Source of the DNA: Delphinus delphis
Lineage: Eukaryota; Chordata; Mammalia; Artiodactyla; Delphinidae
Reading direction: 5' to 3'
Length of the DNA: 64,000 nt
NCBI RefSeq assembly: GCF_949987515.2
Contig: NC_082688.1
Location: 100,791,893-100,855,892, forward strand
Every line of letters starts with the position of its first letter. Position 1 is the stretch's first letter. A model generated the notes under the pieces. That model did not search any database. It had not been told where the DNA came from and was given only the letters and a program-made list of their open reading frames with translations. This document shows positions 11,908-23,757 of this stretch, piece after piece. Position numbers and translations under genes: made by a program.

Positions 11908-12085
11908 GGGTTTTAGGAGCTGCGATCTAGGAACCATGTACAAAAACAAAAATATGTATTTATAACTTATATAATACTGTACATCAACTCAACTTCAATT
12001 TTAAGAATTAAATTTAAAAAGTAAAATAAAATATCCCTTAAAAATGTATTTATTATAAATCACAGAATCACGCATAATTAATGTT
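11908..12085 (-). repeat. Probable remainder of the ERVL-type LTR
   Basis: ttccaagggttttaggagct and the following AT-rich part resemble the 5' edge of the LTR group seen at 10965-11755. The segment after 11950 is very AT-rich and ambiguous. Confidence 0.45.
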
Positions 12086-12944
12086 AAGAAAGCAGGATAC
12101 AATTTGTCATGGGAGGCAAGAAAGGACTAGGCAACTAACTGGCCTTCTGCTCTCAATCTGTACTCACTTTGGTGCCAGAGACTTCAGGGGGGTGCAACCC
12201 AAAGGTATTTCTTTGACATGAAGTCATATTTTCTGATGGCAGTTACGGGAAATGAGATTGGAAAGGGTTAACAGATGGTTTTCAGTTCCTTCAAGAACCC
12301 TGCTGACTTTTGTACAGTAAAATAATAAAGTTCCAATTTGGGAGAAAATTTGCTACTGTGACACTAATACAGCCCCAGGCTATTAGAGGATTAGATGAGC
12401 CCAAAGCCTTATGAGCCATCAGCTGTGGCACTGGAGGGTGATTCAGCATGTCGGTTGCTGGGAGCAGAGCTGTTAATTGGAACGGGAGAGAGAGGAGCCC
12501 TAGTTTGGCAGATCAGGTTTAAATGGGTGGATTGTCTGACGGAGACTTTTTCTGTTCTCTTCTGGCTTTGTTCAGTGCTTATAGCCAGACTGTCCTGCTC
12601 CCAGATGGACGTTGCTTGCCTTGGAATGGCTTATTTTTTGGTCGCTTTGTAGTTCCAGATTTCATAGGGCTTGGGTAAGTGAGAGGGGCAGTAGCCTACT
12701 TTCATCATCTGACTCTGTGATTTCTCTGGAACCATATTTTACTTTCCAGCTCATTTCATTCTTCTGTCAGCATTGTCCTATGCTCCTTCCCTCCTAATCA
12801 TAGAGCAGGCATTGCTGCAAGTTTATTTTCAGTACAGTTCAATTCAGCAAGTGTTTATTAGGTCCCTAATGAGATGGCAAGAGCAGAGGATGTGGTAGCC
12901 AAAGACCTAAGTTCAGAAAGTGGTTTTACTACTTAGATAGATAA
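12086..12944. other. Unassigned sequence, no gene seen
   Basis: A short L2-like phrase (aattcagcaagtgtttatta) occurs near 12840. Open frames at 12395-12652 and 12612-12797 have no recognisable domain. Confidence 0.35.
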
Positions 12945-13702
12945 CTTGTAAGTTTGATTAGTTCCCATTTGTTTATTTTTGCTTTTATTTCTATTGCCTT
13001 GGGAGACTGACCTAAGAAAACATTGCTGTGATTTATGTCAGAGAATGTTTTGCCTATGTTTCCTTCTAGGAGTTTTACGGTGTCCTGTCTTTTTAAGTCT
13101 TTAAGCCATTTTGAGTTTATTTTTGTATATGGTATGAGGGTGTGTTCTAACTTCATTGATTTACATGCAGCTGGCCAGCTTCCCCAACACCACTTGCTGA
13201 AGAGGCTGTCTTTTCTCCATTGTATATTCTTCCCTCCTTTGTCAAAGATTAATTGATCATAGGTGTGTGGGTTTATTTCTGGGCTCTCTATTCTGTTCCA
13301 TCGATCCATTTGTCTGTTTTGTGTCCATGCCACACGGTTTTGATTACTGTGGCTTTGTAGTATTGTCTGAAGTCTGGGAGGGTTATGCCTCCAGCTTTGT
13401 TCTTTTTCCTCAGGATCACCTTGTCAATTCTGGGTCTTTTGTGGTTCCATATAATTTTTAGGATTATTTTTTCTAGTTCTTTAAAAAAAATGTAATGGGT
13501 AATTTGATAGAGTTCACATTAAATCTGTAGATTGCTTTGGGTAGTATGGCCATTTTAATAATATTAATTCTTCCAATCCAAGAACATGGAATATCTTTCA
13601 TTTCTTTGAGTCATCTTCAATTTCCTTGATCAATGTTTTATAGTTCTCAGCATATAAGTCTTTCACCTCCTTGGTCAGATTTATTCTTAAGTATTTTATT
13701 TT

Positions 13703-13715
13703 TGGATGCAATTTT
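13703..13715. repeat. Target-site duplication of SINE at 13716
   Basis: tggatgcaatttt is repeated exactly at 13928-13940, showing that the SINE landed inside the L1. Confidence 0.9.
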
Positions 13716-13927
13716 TTTTTTTTTTTTTTTTTTTGGCGGTACACGGGCCTCTCACTGTTGTGTCCTCTCCCGTTGCGGAGCACAGGCTCTGGACGTGCAG
13801 GCTCAGCGGCCATGGCTCACGGGCCTAGCCACTTCACGGCATGTGGAATCTTCCTGGACTGGGGCATGAACCCATGTCCCCTGCATCGGCAGGCAGACTC
13901 TTAACCACTGCGCCACCAGGGAAGCCC
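13716..13927 (-). mobile_element. CHR SINE, short form
   Basis: Poly(T) is at the left and the tRNA-derived head at the right (tgcgccaccagggaagccc). Perfect 13-bp flanking duplications mark it as younger than the host L1. Confidence 0.95.
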
Positions 13928-14168
13928 TGGATGCAATTTTAAAAGAGATTTTTTAAAAACTTTCTCTTTCTGATATTTCATTGTTAGTGTAAAGAAATGC
14001 TACAGATTTCTGTATGTAGCAACTCTTTCTTCTGATGGCTACCTCTTGCGTTTATTACTATTTGCTGACTTTTCCATTTTATACAAAAATCTGTTGACTT
14101 CCTATTATAGAAGATGTGAATTTATCTCTATTTCATCTCTTTTCCTAAACAACCCCTCCCCACCACCA

Positions 14169-14648
14169 TATTAGTTTCCTGCTACTGCTATAACAAATTA
14201 CCACAAACTTAGTGGCTTGAAACAACAGAAAAAAATGTATTCTTTCATATTTCCATAAGTCTAAAATTAGTATCGCTGGGCCCAAATCAAAATGTTGACA
14301 AGGCAGCACTCCCTTCAGAGGCTCTGGGGGAGATTCTATTCCTTGCTTCTTTTGGCTTCTGGTGGCTGCCAGCATTCCTTGGTTTGTGGCCATATCACTT
14401 TGATTTAAGCCTCCATCTTCATACTGTGCCTTCTCCTCTGTGTGTCTGTCTGACCTCCATATGACTCCCTTTCATATGGATACGTGTGATTACATTTAGG
14501 ACCACCAGGTAATCCCGGATAATTTCCTCATCTCAAAATCCTTAATTTAATCACACCAAACAAGGACCCTTTTCTTTTTCAAATCAGGTCACAGTTACAC
14601 GTTCCAGGGATTAGGGCCTGATATCTTTGGGGGACATTATTCAGCCTT
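14169..14648 (-). mobile_element. MLT1-type ERVL-MaLR LTR
   Basis: Reads on the plus strand from ttagtttcctgctactgc through 'acaaattaccacaaactta' to 'tctttgggggacattattca', the reverse of an MLT1-group LTR. It is well diverged. Confidence 0.75.
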
Positions 14649-14839
14649 CTTCCTCAGCTGCATTCATTATGGATTAATTGGATGTTTTGCTCAGCTAATA
14701 TTTTGTGCTGACAGTTTTTCTTATGATTATGTAGATATTGTGCACGGCTGAACCATGTAGTATACTATGATGGCATTTCTTTTTTTGTGTGTGTGAACTT
14801 TCTTATTTATGGTAATTTATAAAAAATATGGTTTTTAAA

Positions 14840-15090
14840 AAAATTTTTTTAACATCTTTATTGGGGTATAATTGCTTTACAATGGTGTGTTAGTTTCTGC
14901 TTTATAACAAAGTGAATCAGTTATACATATACATATGTCCCCATATCTCTTCCCTCTTGAGTCTCCCTCCCTCCCACCCTCCCTATGCCACCCCTCCAGG
15001 CGGTCACAAAGCACCGAGCTGATATCCCTGTGCTATGCGGCTGCTTCCCACTAGCTATCTACCTTACGTTTGGTAGTGTATATATTGCTC
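14840..15090 (-). mobile_element. L1 3' UTR fragment
   Basis: The T-rich start is followed by ctttattggggtataattgc and ttagtttctgctttataaca, then a C-rich part with 'tccctccctcccaccct'. This is typical of antisense cetartiodactyl L1 3' UTR. It is strongly 5'-truncated. Confidence 0.85.
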
Positions 15091-15589
15091 ACCATGTGTT
15101 TTCTTTGGAGGAAACCATTTTTGATTTGTGGGTTTTTTTAATTAGTTTTCTAGGTGCTCTTCACCAAGTCAGTCTCAATCTTTCTCACAGAATCATGAAA
15201 CGCCCCTCAACATGGATAAGCTTATGAGGGGCTCCTCGTCACTCTCCTCTTTTTTAACTGGATGCTCCAGTCTGGGCTGGCCGCTCTGTTCTGTGGCATA
15301 GCTGTCATCTCAAGACTTCTCTCTACCATTGTCCTCACCTTTCCTTGATCCCTTGCTTGTGCTGGAGCCTCTGTCTCTTGGAGCCCGTGTCTTTTCTCTT
15401 CATGGTTTTCTTCCTTGTTTTGATAGAGTAAATCATGGGGTCGGTTTTTTGAGTGCCTGAAAGATAACAGTTTGGAGATCCTTTATTTCTGAAAATACCT
15501 TTATTCCACCTTCATCTTTGATTAATAGTTTGGGTATATGATCAAGACTGTACCAAACAAATCCCAGAATGCTCTGGGGGTTGGTTTCC
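15091..15589. other. Unassigned sequence
   Basis: The part at 15470-15545 (gaaaatacctttattccacc) may be a very old L1 fragment. No gene is seen. Confidence 0.3.
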
Positions 15590-16200
15590 AGGGGTCACTC
15601 CTGGTACCAAGTCCTATATCAGCCAGGTTTCAATCAGAAAAGAGAAACCACATTACGTACTTGAAAGAGATAATTTAATATAAGGATGGTAAAATGGGTG
15701 CCGGAGAACTGAAAAAGTGAAAAAGGGCCCCGAAGGAAACACAAAGATAATAATTGTAGGAAGAGGTAGCATACTTAGGGCAATGAAGGGAAGGTGTTGG
15801 GATCCTTAGATCCAGAAGCTTGAAGGAGGAGCCTCATGGTGTTAAGATCCAGACCTCAGATGAAGAGGTGTGGCCAGCCAGTGCCGAGCTCTCTGAGGGG
15901 TAGCACGAGATTGGTTCTGGAGTTCTAGGAAAATAAAATACCCAAAGCCTGGAGAGTGATCAGCTGCCCCAGCCAGGGTAAGGGCTGTTGATGCTGATGG
16001 GAGTAGAAGGAAACAGGAAAGAGCCTGTACTCGTCCCTTCTCCAGAATCCCAGTCTCCCTCTCTGCCACCTATTGACAGACTCTAACAGGAAGCCAACTA
16101 GCGAAGGAGAAATGTGTGGCAGAGTCCCAGCTGTGGGGGGATTGAGGTTAAGGGGAAAGCTCAAAACCCAGCACAATTGTCTTCCTGCAACTGGTGTTGC
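15590..16200. repeat. Ancient interspersed repeat, family not assigned
   Basis: The stretch from 'agccaggtttcaatcagaaa' through 'agagataatttaatataagg' to 'ccacctattgacagactcta' has the look of a dispersed repeat I have seen in mammals, but I cannot name it securely. Confidence 0.35.
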
Positions 16201-17600
16201 TAGAAGTTTAGAATCTTCTCTGTAACCTTGGTGTTATAAAATTTCACTTAAAGTACCTTTGAGTGGATTTTTCTTTCAATGACTGAGTTAGGCATTGGTG
16301 GGTCCTTTCAATCTGGAAACTATATTCAGTTTTAGAAAAATGCCTTACATTACTACTTTGGTCATTTTAGCCCCTCTATTTTCTTTATCTTTCTAGAGTC
16401 CATACTGTATATCTCCTTTACCTCTTTGATTGTCTAATTTTCCTATAGTCTTGTCTTGTGTTTCTTATCTCTTTTTCTTCTTGTGATGCTCATTGTGAGA
16501 TTTTTCTCAACTTTCTATTCTAACCCTTTTAAGTTTTAAAATTTCTGCTAATATATTTTAAAATTTCCAAGACCTCTTTTTTAATCATCTTGTCTTCTAT
16601 TTTAAATGGCACTCTATTCAACAACAAATAGCACTCTTCATAGATCTTGACCTTGTTTCATCCTTTCTTATGTCTCTTATGCTATACTAAATATATTTAA
16701 AATTGTTTCTTCTATAGCACTTCTTGTCTTTCTCGGTCTGTCTGTTATGTTATAGGCTTTTCTCAAATCTCAGATACTGATTGGCCATCCTTTTGAAGGA
16801 CCAAGTACTCAAAGGCTGAATGGAACAGCTGAGTGTGGGGACGGGGCTCTCTGATTGCTAAATCTCACTATTGGATACTCAAGTAAGAACCTGGGTAATT
16901 ACTTTGTAATCAAACAGCAATATCTATAGGTATTTTTGGTCCGCCTCCCCGCGCCCCCATCCTTGGACCTGTCAGGTTGCACAGAGAGGAGCTTTTTAGT
17001 TTCCAGCCGGGCGCTGTATCCTGGTTGCCTTCTCTGAGAGTTAACTAGGGAAGGTGGAGGTGCCCACCATTCATGACTCATCTTCTATCAAAAGCTCCTG
17101 TGTTCTATGCAGTGTCTCCCTCCTTCCCATAACCGTGCCTAGTATTCCTGTTTCCAGAGCTTCTTTGTTTACTCTGTTCAGAGAAGAAACCTCCCCTCCT
17201 CTTCCAGGATAGGAGATGGCGTGATGTTGGCTGTACACGCTGGGCGAGGCCTGAGAGTCTATCTGTTCCTTGCACAGACTTCCAACCAGTTCTTCTCTTT
17301 TCCTCCCTCTGGCCTTTGGAGGCTCCTGCTGCCACCAAGCGCTGAGCTTTTGGAGCTCTCTCTCCCTCAAACAGAGAGACGTGAGAGCTCATCTCTTTTG
17401 GACGTGCCTACTGCCCTGTCAGGACTGAAAACCGGCAGGCTCAAGCATGTTTCATTTGGAAAAGATATTGTAGGAAGTTTACTAAATACTTGTTCTACTG
17501 CAGTGAGAAGGTTTTATGATATAAGCATTCCAAGGAGCCCCCTTTTAGCTCCACTTTACACACTCACTCAGGACAACTGGGTGTGCACAGGTCTTTGACC
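16201..17600. other. Unassigned sequence, no gene seen
   Basis: 16330-16770 is T-rich and may be an old LINE. 16930-17450 is richer in G+C. A plus-strand frame of 125 codons (17221-17598) has no recognisable domain and uses ordinary intergenic composition. Confidence 0.3.
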
Positions 17601-17604
17601 AATT

Positions 17605-17800
17605 ATGTGCTGCCCACCACATTCTTCCTGCCTTGCTTTAAGCACCCAGGTGACCCTCCCATCCTCCGTGAAGCCTTCCTGACTATTGCAGTTCACACTT
17701 CCGTCTTTCTTTCTGGTTCTAACTATCCAGGGTGCTGATCCCTAGGCTTCCCTGGGACATCTTCTCACCTTGCTGTCTAGTATGATTTACTCATTGTTTA
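17605..17800 (+). repeat. L2-like fragment
   Basis: Contains 'ccgtgaagccttcctgacta', a phrase typical of L2 3' regions, followed by decayed sequence. Confidence 0.5.
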
Positions 17801-17901
17801 GGTGTTTACCACCTTTGCCCTGCACGGATGGTGGGTACTTTGGGGGGATGGTGGAGCCGAATTCCGCTTGTTTGTATCCCTTCATTCTGTGCAGAGTGTC
17901 T

Positions 17902-17905
<4 letters not shown>

Positions 17906-17949
<44 letters not shown>
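17906..17949. repeat. (AC)22 microsatellite
   Basis: Uninterrupted ac repeat of about 44 bases. It is read through by two spurious open frames. Confidence 0.98.
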
Positions 17950-17951
<2 letters not shown>

Positions 17952-18009
17952 CCTCCCTTTACTTCAACCAGCAGTTATTTGATTATGAATAAATAATGAC
18001 TGAGGGGAA

Positions 18010-18101
18010 TATTAGTATCACACGTATATAGTTCTTTATAAAAAACCTTCGCATGCTTTATGCCACTTAATTTTCATAATTGGGGAGGAGGATGTGTTGT
18101 A

Positions 18102-18136
<35 letters not shown>

Positions 18137-18400
18137 GGTATGTGGGCCTCTCACTGTCATGGCCTCTCCCGTTGCGGAGCACGGGCTCCGGACGTGCAGG
18201 CTCAGCGGCCATGGCTCACGCGCCCAGCCGCTACGCGGCACGTGGGATCTTCCCGGACCAGGGCACCAACCCGCGTCCCCTGCATCAGCAGGCGGACTCT
18301 CAACCACTGCACCACCAGGGAAGCCCTGTGTGGTACCTTTTTGATGGCTGAAAACACAGAGGCTCAGAGAGGTGAGATAACATGCAGGACTGGCAGCCAC
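18010..18400 (-). repeat. MIR fragment split by a CHR SINE
   Basis: The left part (about 18010-18108) and right part (18343-18400, with 'aggctcagagaggtgagata') fit one antisense MIR. The SINE at 18109-18326 divides it. Confidence 0.6.
18109..18326 (-). mobile_element. CHR SINE, short form, variant subfamily
   Basis: The poly(T) tail is 24 or more bases and the CpG-rich body is little mutated. Flanks 18093-18108 and 18327-18342 are 16-bp duplications with one mismatch (tgtgttgtacc / tgtgtggtacc). It shares seven derived bases at 18217-18290 with the copy at 55134-55349. The sense-strand B box (18262-18271) reads GGTTGGTGCC. Confidence 0.95.
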
Positions 18401-18424
18401 GTCTTTCCTTATGACAATCAAATA

Positions 18425-18745
18425 CTCTTTATTTTGGACACAAATATTCTTAGCAACATTATTTGTAATAGGCCTAAACCGGAAACAACCAAAATATCTA
18501 ACCATCTGAAGATGAATGGCTGAGCAAATGGTGGCAAATCCATACAATGGAGTACTACCCTGCAGTGAAAAGGAATGAATGATTGGTACACACGTGGATA
18601 AATCTCAAGATAATTTTACTGAAAGCAAAAAGCCAGACAAACAAAGAATGCATCCTGTAGGGTTCCACTTATATAAAACTCTAGGAAACGCAAAATAACG
18701 TATAGCCACAGCAGATCCTGTGGTTGCCTGGGGATGGGAGTGAGA
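18425..18745 (+). mobile_element. L1 3' region fragment, old
   Basis: Sense-strand phrases such as tttgtaataggcctaaacc, 'tacaatggagtactaccctg' and 'gcagatcctgtggttgcctg' are typical of L1M 3' UTRs. This is the only clearly plus-oriented L1 in the window. Confidence 0.75.
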
Positions 18746-19789
18746 GTCAGACACTCTTTGCCATGCACTACAGCTGACTCTCTCACCAAAGGAAGGCCGG
18801 CAGACCCTCACCCCACCCGCTCACAGAAGGGCAGCCTCGGCCCTGGCAGCACACGAGTAGGTAAGTGACCCGACGAGGCTGGCAGAGCCCAGGTGTCTAG
18901 TCTCCCAGTCACCTTAGACCCCGCTTCTTCTCAGACCAATGTGGGATTGTTCTGTCATAAAAATACAAGTGTAGTCATAAAACATATCTTTGTGGGAGAA
19001 AAAAGTTCCCAGGCCTAGGAATGTGTGTGTGTAAATGTGAGACAAGCTAAGACAGGTGTCACCCCCTTCCCTCCCCTAGCCTGGGGCCAGGGTGGCCAGG
19101 TGTGAGCGCGTGCTAACCTACAACACGAGGGAAGCCCTGAAAGGCGGATGGCATCTGATACCTTCTGTATCAGGCTTAGAACAGTTTCCCAAAAGCTTTG
19201 CATTCTCTGGGTCAAGAGCTCTGTTTTTTTTTTTTCCCCCCCCAAACACATGTGTATTTCAGCAGAAATTCAATCCCTGGGGTTCCAACTCCTTCACACT
19301 TACATCAGTTAAAATAGCATTTCTGAAGAGACATGTGATCCTGCAGAAGTCTCTGGAGACTAAGCTCAGCTTGGTAGCCCTTCTCATTTCTTGACCTTAA
19401 ACCAAAAAAGAGGAAATCACATTTCGTTTTCTAGATCATCTTGACGAAGTCTTTCCCTTGGATTGGCCTGGATTGAATCTTCTTCTCTCATGGATTCTTT
19501 TGCCACATTGTCATATCGCTTTGCCTGATGGGAGCAGCTGTCAGACCCCAGGCTGTGGCCAGTGGGCTGTGTCCCTGAGTCCCAACTGCCTGGTTCCTCC
19601 ATAGAGCTGACCCGAGGGAGACTGGGGCTCTGCACCAGGTCAGGTGAGTTGTAGTTCCCGAAGCATCCTAGAGGTTATCTTTCACTTCCTTGCTCCCCCT
19701 TCTAGAGATGAAGAAACTCATGCCCAGGGAGCAAGTGTCTTCCTAGGATCACAGAGATAATGAATAGAGATTCCCATTCTTTTAGGGAC
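18746..19789. other. Unassigned sequence, no gene seen
   Basis: Includes a T/C run at 19223-19243 and a possible MIR scrap at 19690-19760 (gagatgaagaaactcatgcc). Confidence 0.35.
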
Positions 19790-19975
19790 CGAAACTGCCA
19801 GACATCATGCTAAATGTTCCACCTTGATTATCTTATTTATCTTGTTCAGTAATTCATTACTAAGTCACTGTTAGCCCCATTTTACTGATGGGAGAAATGA
19901 GGCAACTTGTCTAAAGTCACAGCGCTTCTGTGGCAGGATGGAGATTGGAACCATGTGCCCACGTTTGTGTGTTTC
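19790..19975 (-). repeat. MIR SINE
   Basis: 'ccccattttactgatgggag', 'aaatgaggcaact' and 'agtcacagc' follow the reverse MIR core in order. Confidence 0.75.
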
Positions 19976-20439
19976 TCTCGACACATGTGCTATTTGGTTC
20001 CTGCAGGACTTGGGGGTGCGAAGAGGAGGCAAGAACCCAAGCCTCTCCACACCTGTCCTCTCATGTGTTTCTTGGTTTTGACATTCAGAATATTTTATGT
20101 AACCACTAGACTTCAGTGTGTATGTCTAGTTCCTCAAAACTTGAAGCTATCTTCGCCTGACTTTGGTGTTGTGAGAACTGATACTAGGTGATGTTGATCT
20201 AGCTTTCCGCGCAGTTGTTTTCTTTCTAACCAAGTCTAGCCCCTCCATATCTCTTCTGTTCGTATCTTCCACCTCTTGTTGGCACCCAGTTCTCTCTTCC
20301 TTTTAGAAAGTTTCAAGAAAGGATCTACTCTTGGTGTGTAAACTTCAGCCAATCGAGACTTCTGCTGGGGGTATTTGTCTTATTCCTGGTGGTGGAATGG
20401 AGAGATTTCAAGGAAGAAGGAAAAAAGCAAGGACGTGCC

Positions 20440-20600
20440 ACTCACTGGGATGTATTTTGTGTCAGCTATTGTTCTAGATTCTGTTACATAACTTTACTTA
20501 TAAAACACTTCCTTTCCTCCTCCCCGTTTTTAACAGATAAGGACACTGAAGCTTAGAGATGGTAAATTACTTGCCCCCAGTCCTCCAGTAGTGACTTCTA
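20440..20600 (-). repeat. MIR SINE fragment
   Basis: 'attgttctagattctgttac' and 'acagataaggacactgaagc' match the reverse MIR core and flank. Confidence 0.65.
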
Positions 20601-21490
20601 TTTGTGGGATTCTTTCCACTGTACCATCAGCTAGAAGGGGAGGATTTTGAGGGTGATCATGTTGGGAGGGAGGGGCTTCTCTGCATCCTTGGATCGACTG
20701 TGAGAGGCTGACCTCTACTGGAGCACATAGCACTTGAACATGAAAAGGGAGAAATAATTTTCTTAGCCTCAAGTGATATACTCTCACATTTTGGAGAGGA
20801 ATCTATTTAACATAGCTATGGCAAATGCCTCCTACCTACGAAATACTGCCCTAACTGAAAAGGTAAAGCAAATATAAATCAGTGGGCCTGGGTAAGTAAC
20901 AGTAGGAACAAGCGTCCTACACCTGGTGTGGCCAGCGTCACCAGGGAGGTATTTCCAAATAGTGAAAGACAAGACTCTTCTCGAAGGACTGGAAGACTCT
21001 GGTTTAGCCAAAGAGCAGCCCTTCTCTAGGTATATCCTTCTCATATCATACTCCATGTGTTATAATAGGCACATCTGCATTCTGTGTCATTATTTTTGTC
21101 CCCTTGTCCACTTTTTTTTCATGCAACATTGATTCTTTAAACAGGCATGTTCTCTGAGAATCACATAAAATGATTTGAGACACAGAGAGCTGACTCTTAT
21201 GAATGTTTTATTTACTTATCTGTCATTCTTATCAGTGGCCTTCTCCCCTGTCTCTGGTTACCTTTTTCACTTAGCTGGCCAACTGAGAATTAGATGAAGG
21301 ATGGAAATAAATTGGCAGGTTGCCTTAGCTGCTAGACAAGGGTTCTTTCTTTCTGTGGTTTAGATTCACAAAGGGTTTTGTAGGCATTGGAAGTTGGTAC
21401 AAAGCAGCATGGTCTAAAGGTTGCAGCCCAGGAGTATAAACGAAGAAGTCAGGTTCGTTGGCTTCATGCTGCCAGTTTTTGATGTGATGA
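20601..21490. other. Unassigned sequence, no gene seen
   Basis: No repeat or exon recognised. Short open frames have no domain features. Confidence 0.35.
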
Positions 21491-21502
21491 AATCACTTGT
21501 AT

Positions 21503-21835
21503 CTTTTTTTTTTCATTGAGGTATAGTTGATTTATAATGTGATAGTTTCACGTGTAAAGCAAAGTGATTCAGTTATCTATTATCTATGTATCATCTATCT
21601 GTCTGTGTATCCATCTATCTATTTTTTTCAGATTCTTTTCCATTATAGGTTATTGCAAGATACCGAATATAATTCCCTGTGCTATACAGTAGGTCCTTGT
21701 TGCTTATCTATTTTATATATAGTCGTGTGTATCTGTTGGTCCCGTACTACTAATTTATCCCTCACACCCTTTCTCCTTTCGTAACCATAAGTTTGTTTTC
21801 TGTCTGTGAGTCTAGTCATTTATACTTCTTGTCCC
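21503..21835 (-). mobile_element. L1 3' UTR fragment
   Basis: T-run, then tgaggtatagttgatttata and 'aattccctgtgctatacagt', the antisense cetartiodactyl L1 3' end. It contains an imperfect (ATCT)n patch at 21574-21623. Confidence 0.85.
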
Positions 21836-22034
21836 TTTCCGGCACTTGGAAAAATTATTTGGAATTATAGTTGATTATTATTATTATTTTACATTTTATT
21901 TGGAAGTTAGTGCTAACTGACCAGAGAATGTGTCTACTGCAGTCGTGTAGTACTCAGCCTGAATGGCATCATTTAGCAGCTGGGGATCATGTACAAAGTC
22001 ACTCTGCATATAAAAGAAGCACTTCTCTGTTAAT

Positions 22035-22690
22035 TTCTAATGTTTTATTGTGCTTGTCTTATTACAAAAGTATTTCATGCAGAAAATTTGAAAAGTACAG
22101 ATAAGCAACAAATAAATACATAAAAACCACTTGAATCCTTTCACCCAAAGATACCCACTGACAACATTTTATATTATTTTTTATGCTTTTTAAATGCATC
22201 TTTTAACAGAAGCAATACTATGCTATTCACAATATTTTTTGAATTCCTTTTTCTTTCAGCAATATATCTGAATATCATTCCATGTCATAAAAATCTTCTA
22301 GAATATCGTATTTCATGGTTCCTAAGTATGTGGTTCATATAGGAATATCATAATTTATTTAACTACTTTTTAGGAATATTTAATTTATATCCAACATTTT
22401 GTCATTTTGTCACATTTTTGCTCTAAACATCTTTGTTGCTAAGACTTTGTGAACATCCATGCTTTATTCTTTAGATCAAAGTCTAAGGGTATAAAAAATT
22501 TAAGGGTTTTGATATTTGTTGCCCAGCTGATCCCAAGAAAGTTGTATCAGTGTGTACTGTTACCCGTCGAATCATACTTGGGAAAATAGTAGGTGATCGA
22601 TTATTTTAAAATTTTGCCAATTTGATAGACTAAAGTAGTGTCACATATGTAGCTAAATTTCTTTGGTTATTACTGAAATCTAACAGTTTT
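22035..22690 (-). mobile_element. Old L1 (L1M/HAL1-type) 3' end
   Basis: Segments on cytosolic-like AT-rich background (ccactgacaacattttat, 'aatatcattccatgtcataa', 'caaagtctaagggtat', 'cccagctgatcccaagaaag') follow the order of an antisense L1M 3' region. It is strongly diverged. Confidence 0.6.
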
Positions 22691-22942
22691 TGGATTTTTA
22701 CAATATACTACTGATTTTTTAACCTTTAAAAGCTCTTTATTTTAATTTGTATATATTTACATTAAGAATACATAAAGCATGGTTCTGAAGACAAACTGAC
22801 TGGGGTCCAGCCCAAGCTCTGCCATTGCTAGTCATGCTTAGAAAGACCTACATTCAAGACCATATTAATATTAACTCCTATTTTTTCCAGGTACTTTGGA
22901 GTTCAATTTTCTACACTTCTACATTTAAAAAAAACTATGTTA

Positions 22943-23246
22943 AAAGGGCTCCCCTGGTGGCGCAGTGGTTAAGAATCTGCCTGCCAGTTCAGGGGACACG
23001 GGTTTGAGCCCTGGTCTGGGAATCTCCCCCATGCCATGGAGCAACTAAGCCCGTGCGCCACAACTACTGAGCCTGTGCGCCTAGAGCCCGTGCTCCACAA
23101 CAAGAGAAGCCACCGCAGTGAGAAGCCCGCGCACCGCAAGGAAGAGTAACCCCCGCTCTCCACAACTAGAGAAAGCGCGAGCACAGGGAACAAAGACCCA
23201 ATGCAGCCAAAAATAAATAAATAGCAATAAGTAACTTTAAAAAAAG
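22943..23246 (+). mobile_element. CHR SINE, long form
   Basis: The head gggctcccctggtggcgcag is at the left, with a body containing 'gccacaactactgagcc' and an A-rich tail. The duplication aaaaaaactatgtta lies at 22928-22942 and 23247-23261 without mismatch. Confidence 0.95.
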
Positions 23247-23261
23247 AAAAAAACTATGTTA

Positions 23262-23539
23262 GTGACTTGGTTGCTTATTCTCCAGCACTCCCTCCAGATC
23301 CATTTCCTATCCTTTTCCAGCTGCTCTGTGCCACAGGGGCTGCAGGAATGGGTTGCACCAGTGGGCTGTCTTGCCTTCTGGCTTTGGTTGGGTCCAGCTA
23401 ACGGCTGGCGGTGAACGGAAAGGCAGAGGCTGGAATATTCTATTGCAGAGAACAGCATGTGTTAGGCTGAGGACTTTGGATTTAAAACTATACCTAGAGG
23501 GAAACTGAGAAGGCTTTTAGGTAGAAGAGGAAGAGGATC
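23262..23539. other. Spacer between two CHR SINEs
   Basis: No recognisable feature. The frames crossing it are SINE-derived at their ends. Confidence 0.4.
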
Positions 23540-23553
23540 AAAAATCAAAGTGG

Positions 23554-23757
23554 TTGGGCTTCCCTGGTGCCGCAGTGGTTGAGAGTCCGCCTGCCGATGC
23601 AGGGGACACGGGTTCGTGCCCCGGTCCGGGAAGATCCCACATGTTGCAGAGCGGCTGGGCCCGTGAGCCATGGCCGCTGAGCTTGCGCGTCCGGAGCCTG
23701 TGCTCCGCAATGAGAGAAGCCACAACAGTGAGAGGCCCGCGTACCGCAAAAAAAAAA
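23554..23757 (+). mobile_element. CHR SINE, short form
   Basis: Head gggcttccctggtgccgcag and a poly(A) tail. The duplication aaaaatcaaagtgg lies at 23540-23553 and 23758-23771 without mismatch. The B box reads GGTTCGTGCC. Confidence 0.96.

Larger units (their letters stand above)
12945..14016 (-). mobile_element. L1 ORF2 fragment, interrupted by a SINE
   Basis: A 134-codon minus-strand frame (12929-13333) carries typical L1 ORF2 C-terminal-half motifs such as [11 protein letters not shown] and [12 protein letters not shown]. The similarity continues to 13715 and, beyond the SINE, from 13941 to about 14016. Frameshifts show it is inactive. Confidence 0.88.

Noticed and set aside
12929..13333. 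Minus-strand 134-codon frame as a cellular gene
   Set aside because: It is L1 ORF2 sequence continuing into frameshifted L1 on both sides.
17770..17996. Two frames with His-Thr repeats as a repeat protein
   Set aside because: They are translations of the (AC)n microsatellite.
18074..18547. Long minus-strand open frame of 157 codons, with plus-strand frames of 147 and 94 codons
   Set aside because: It crosses a CHR SINE and its poly(T) tail. The same translated peptides recur at every short CHR copy, so it is repeat sequence.
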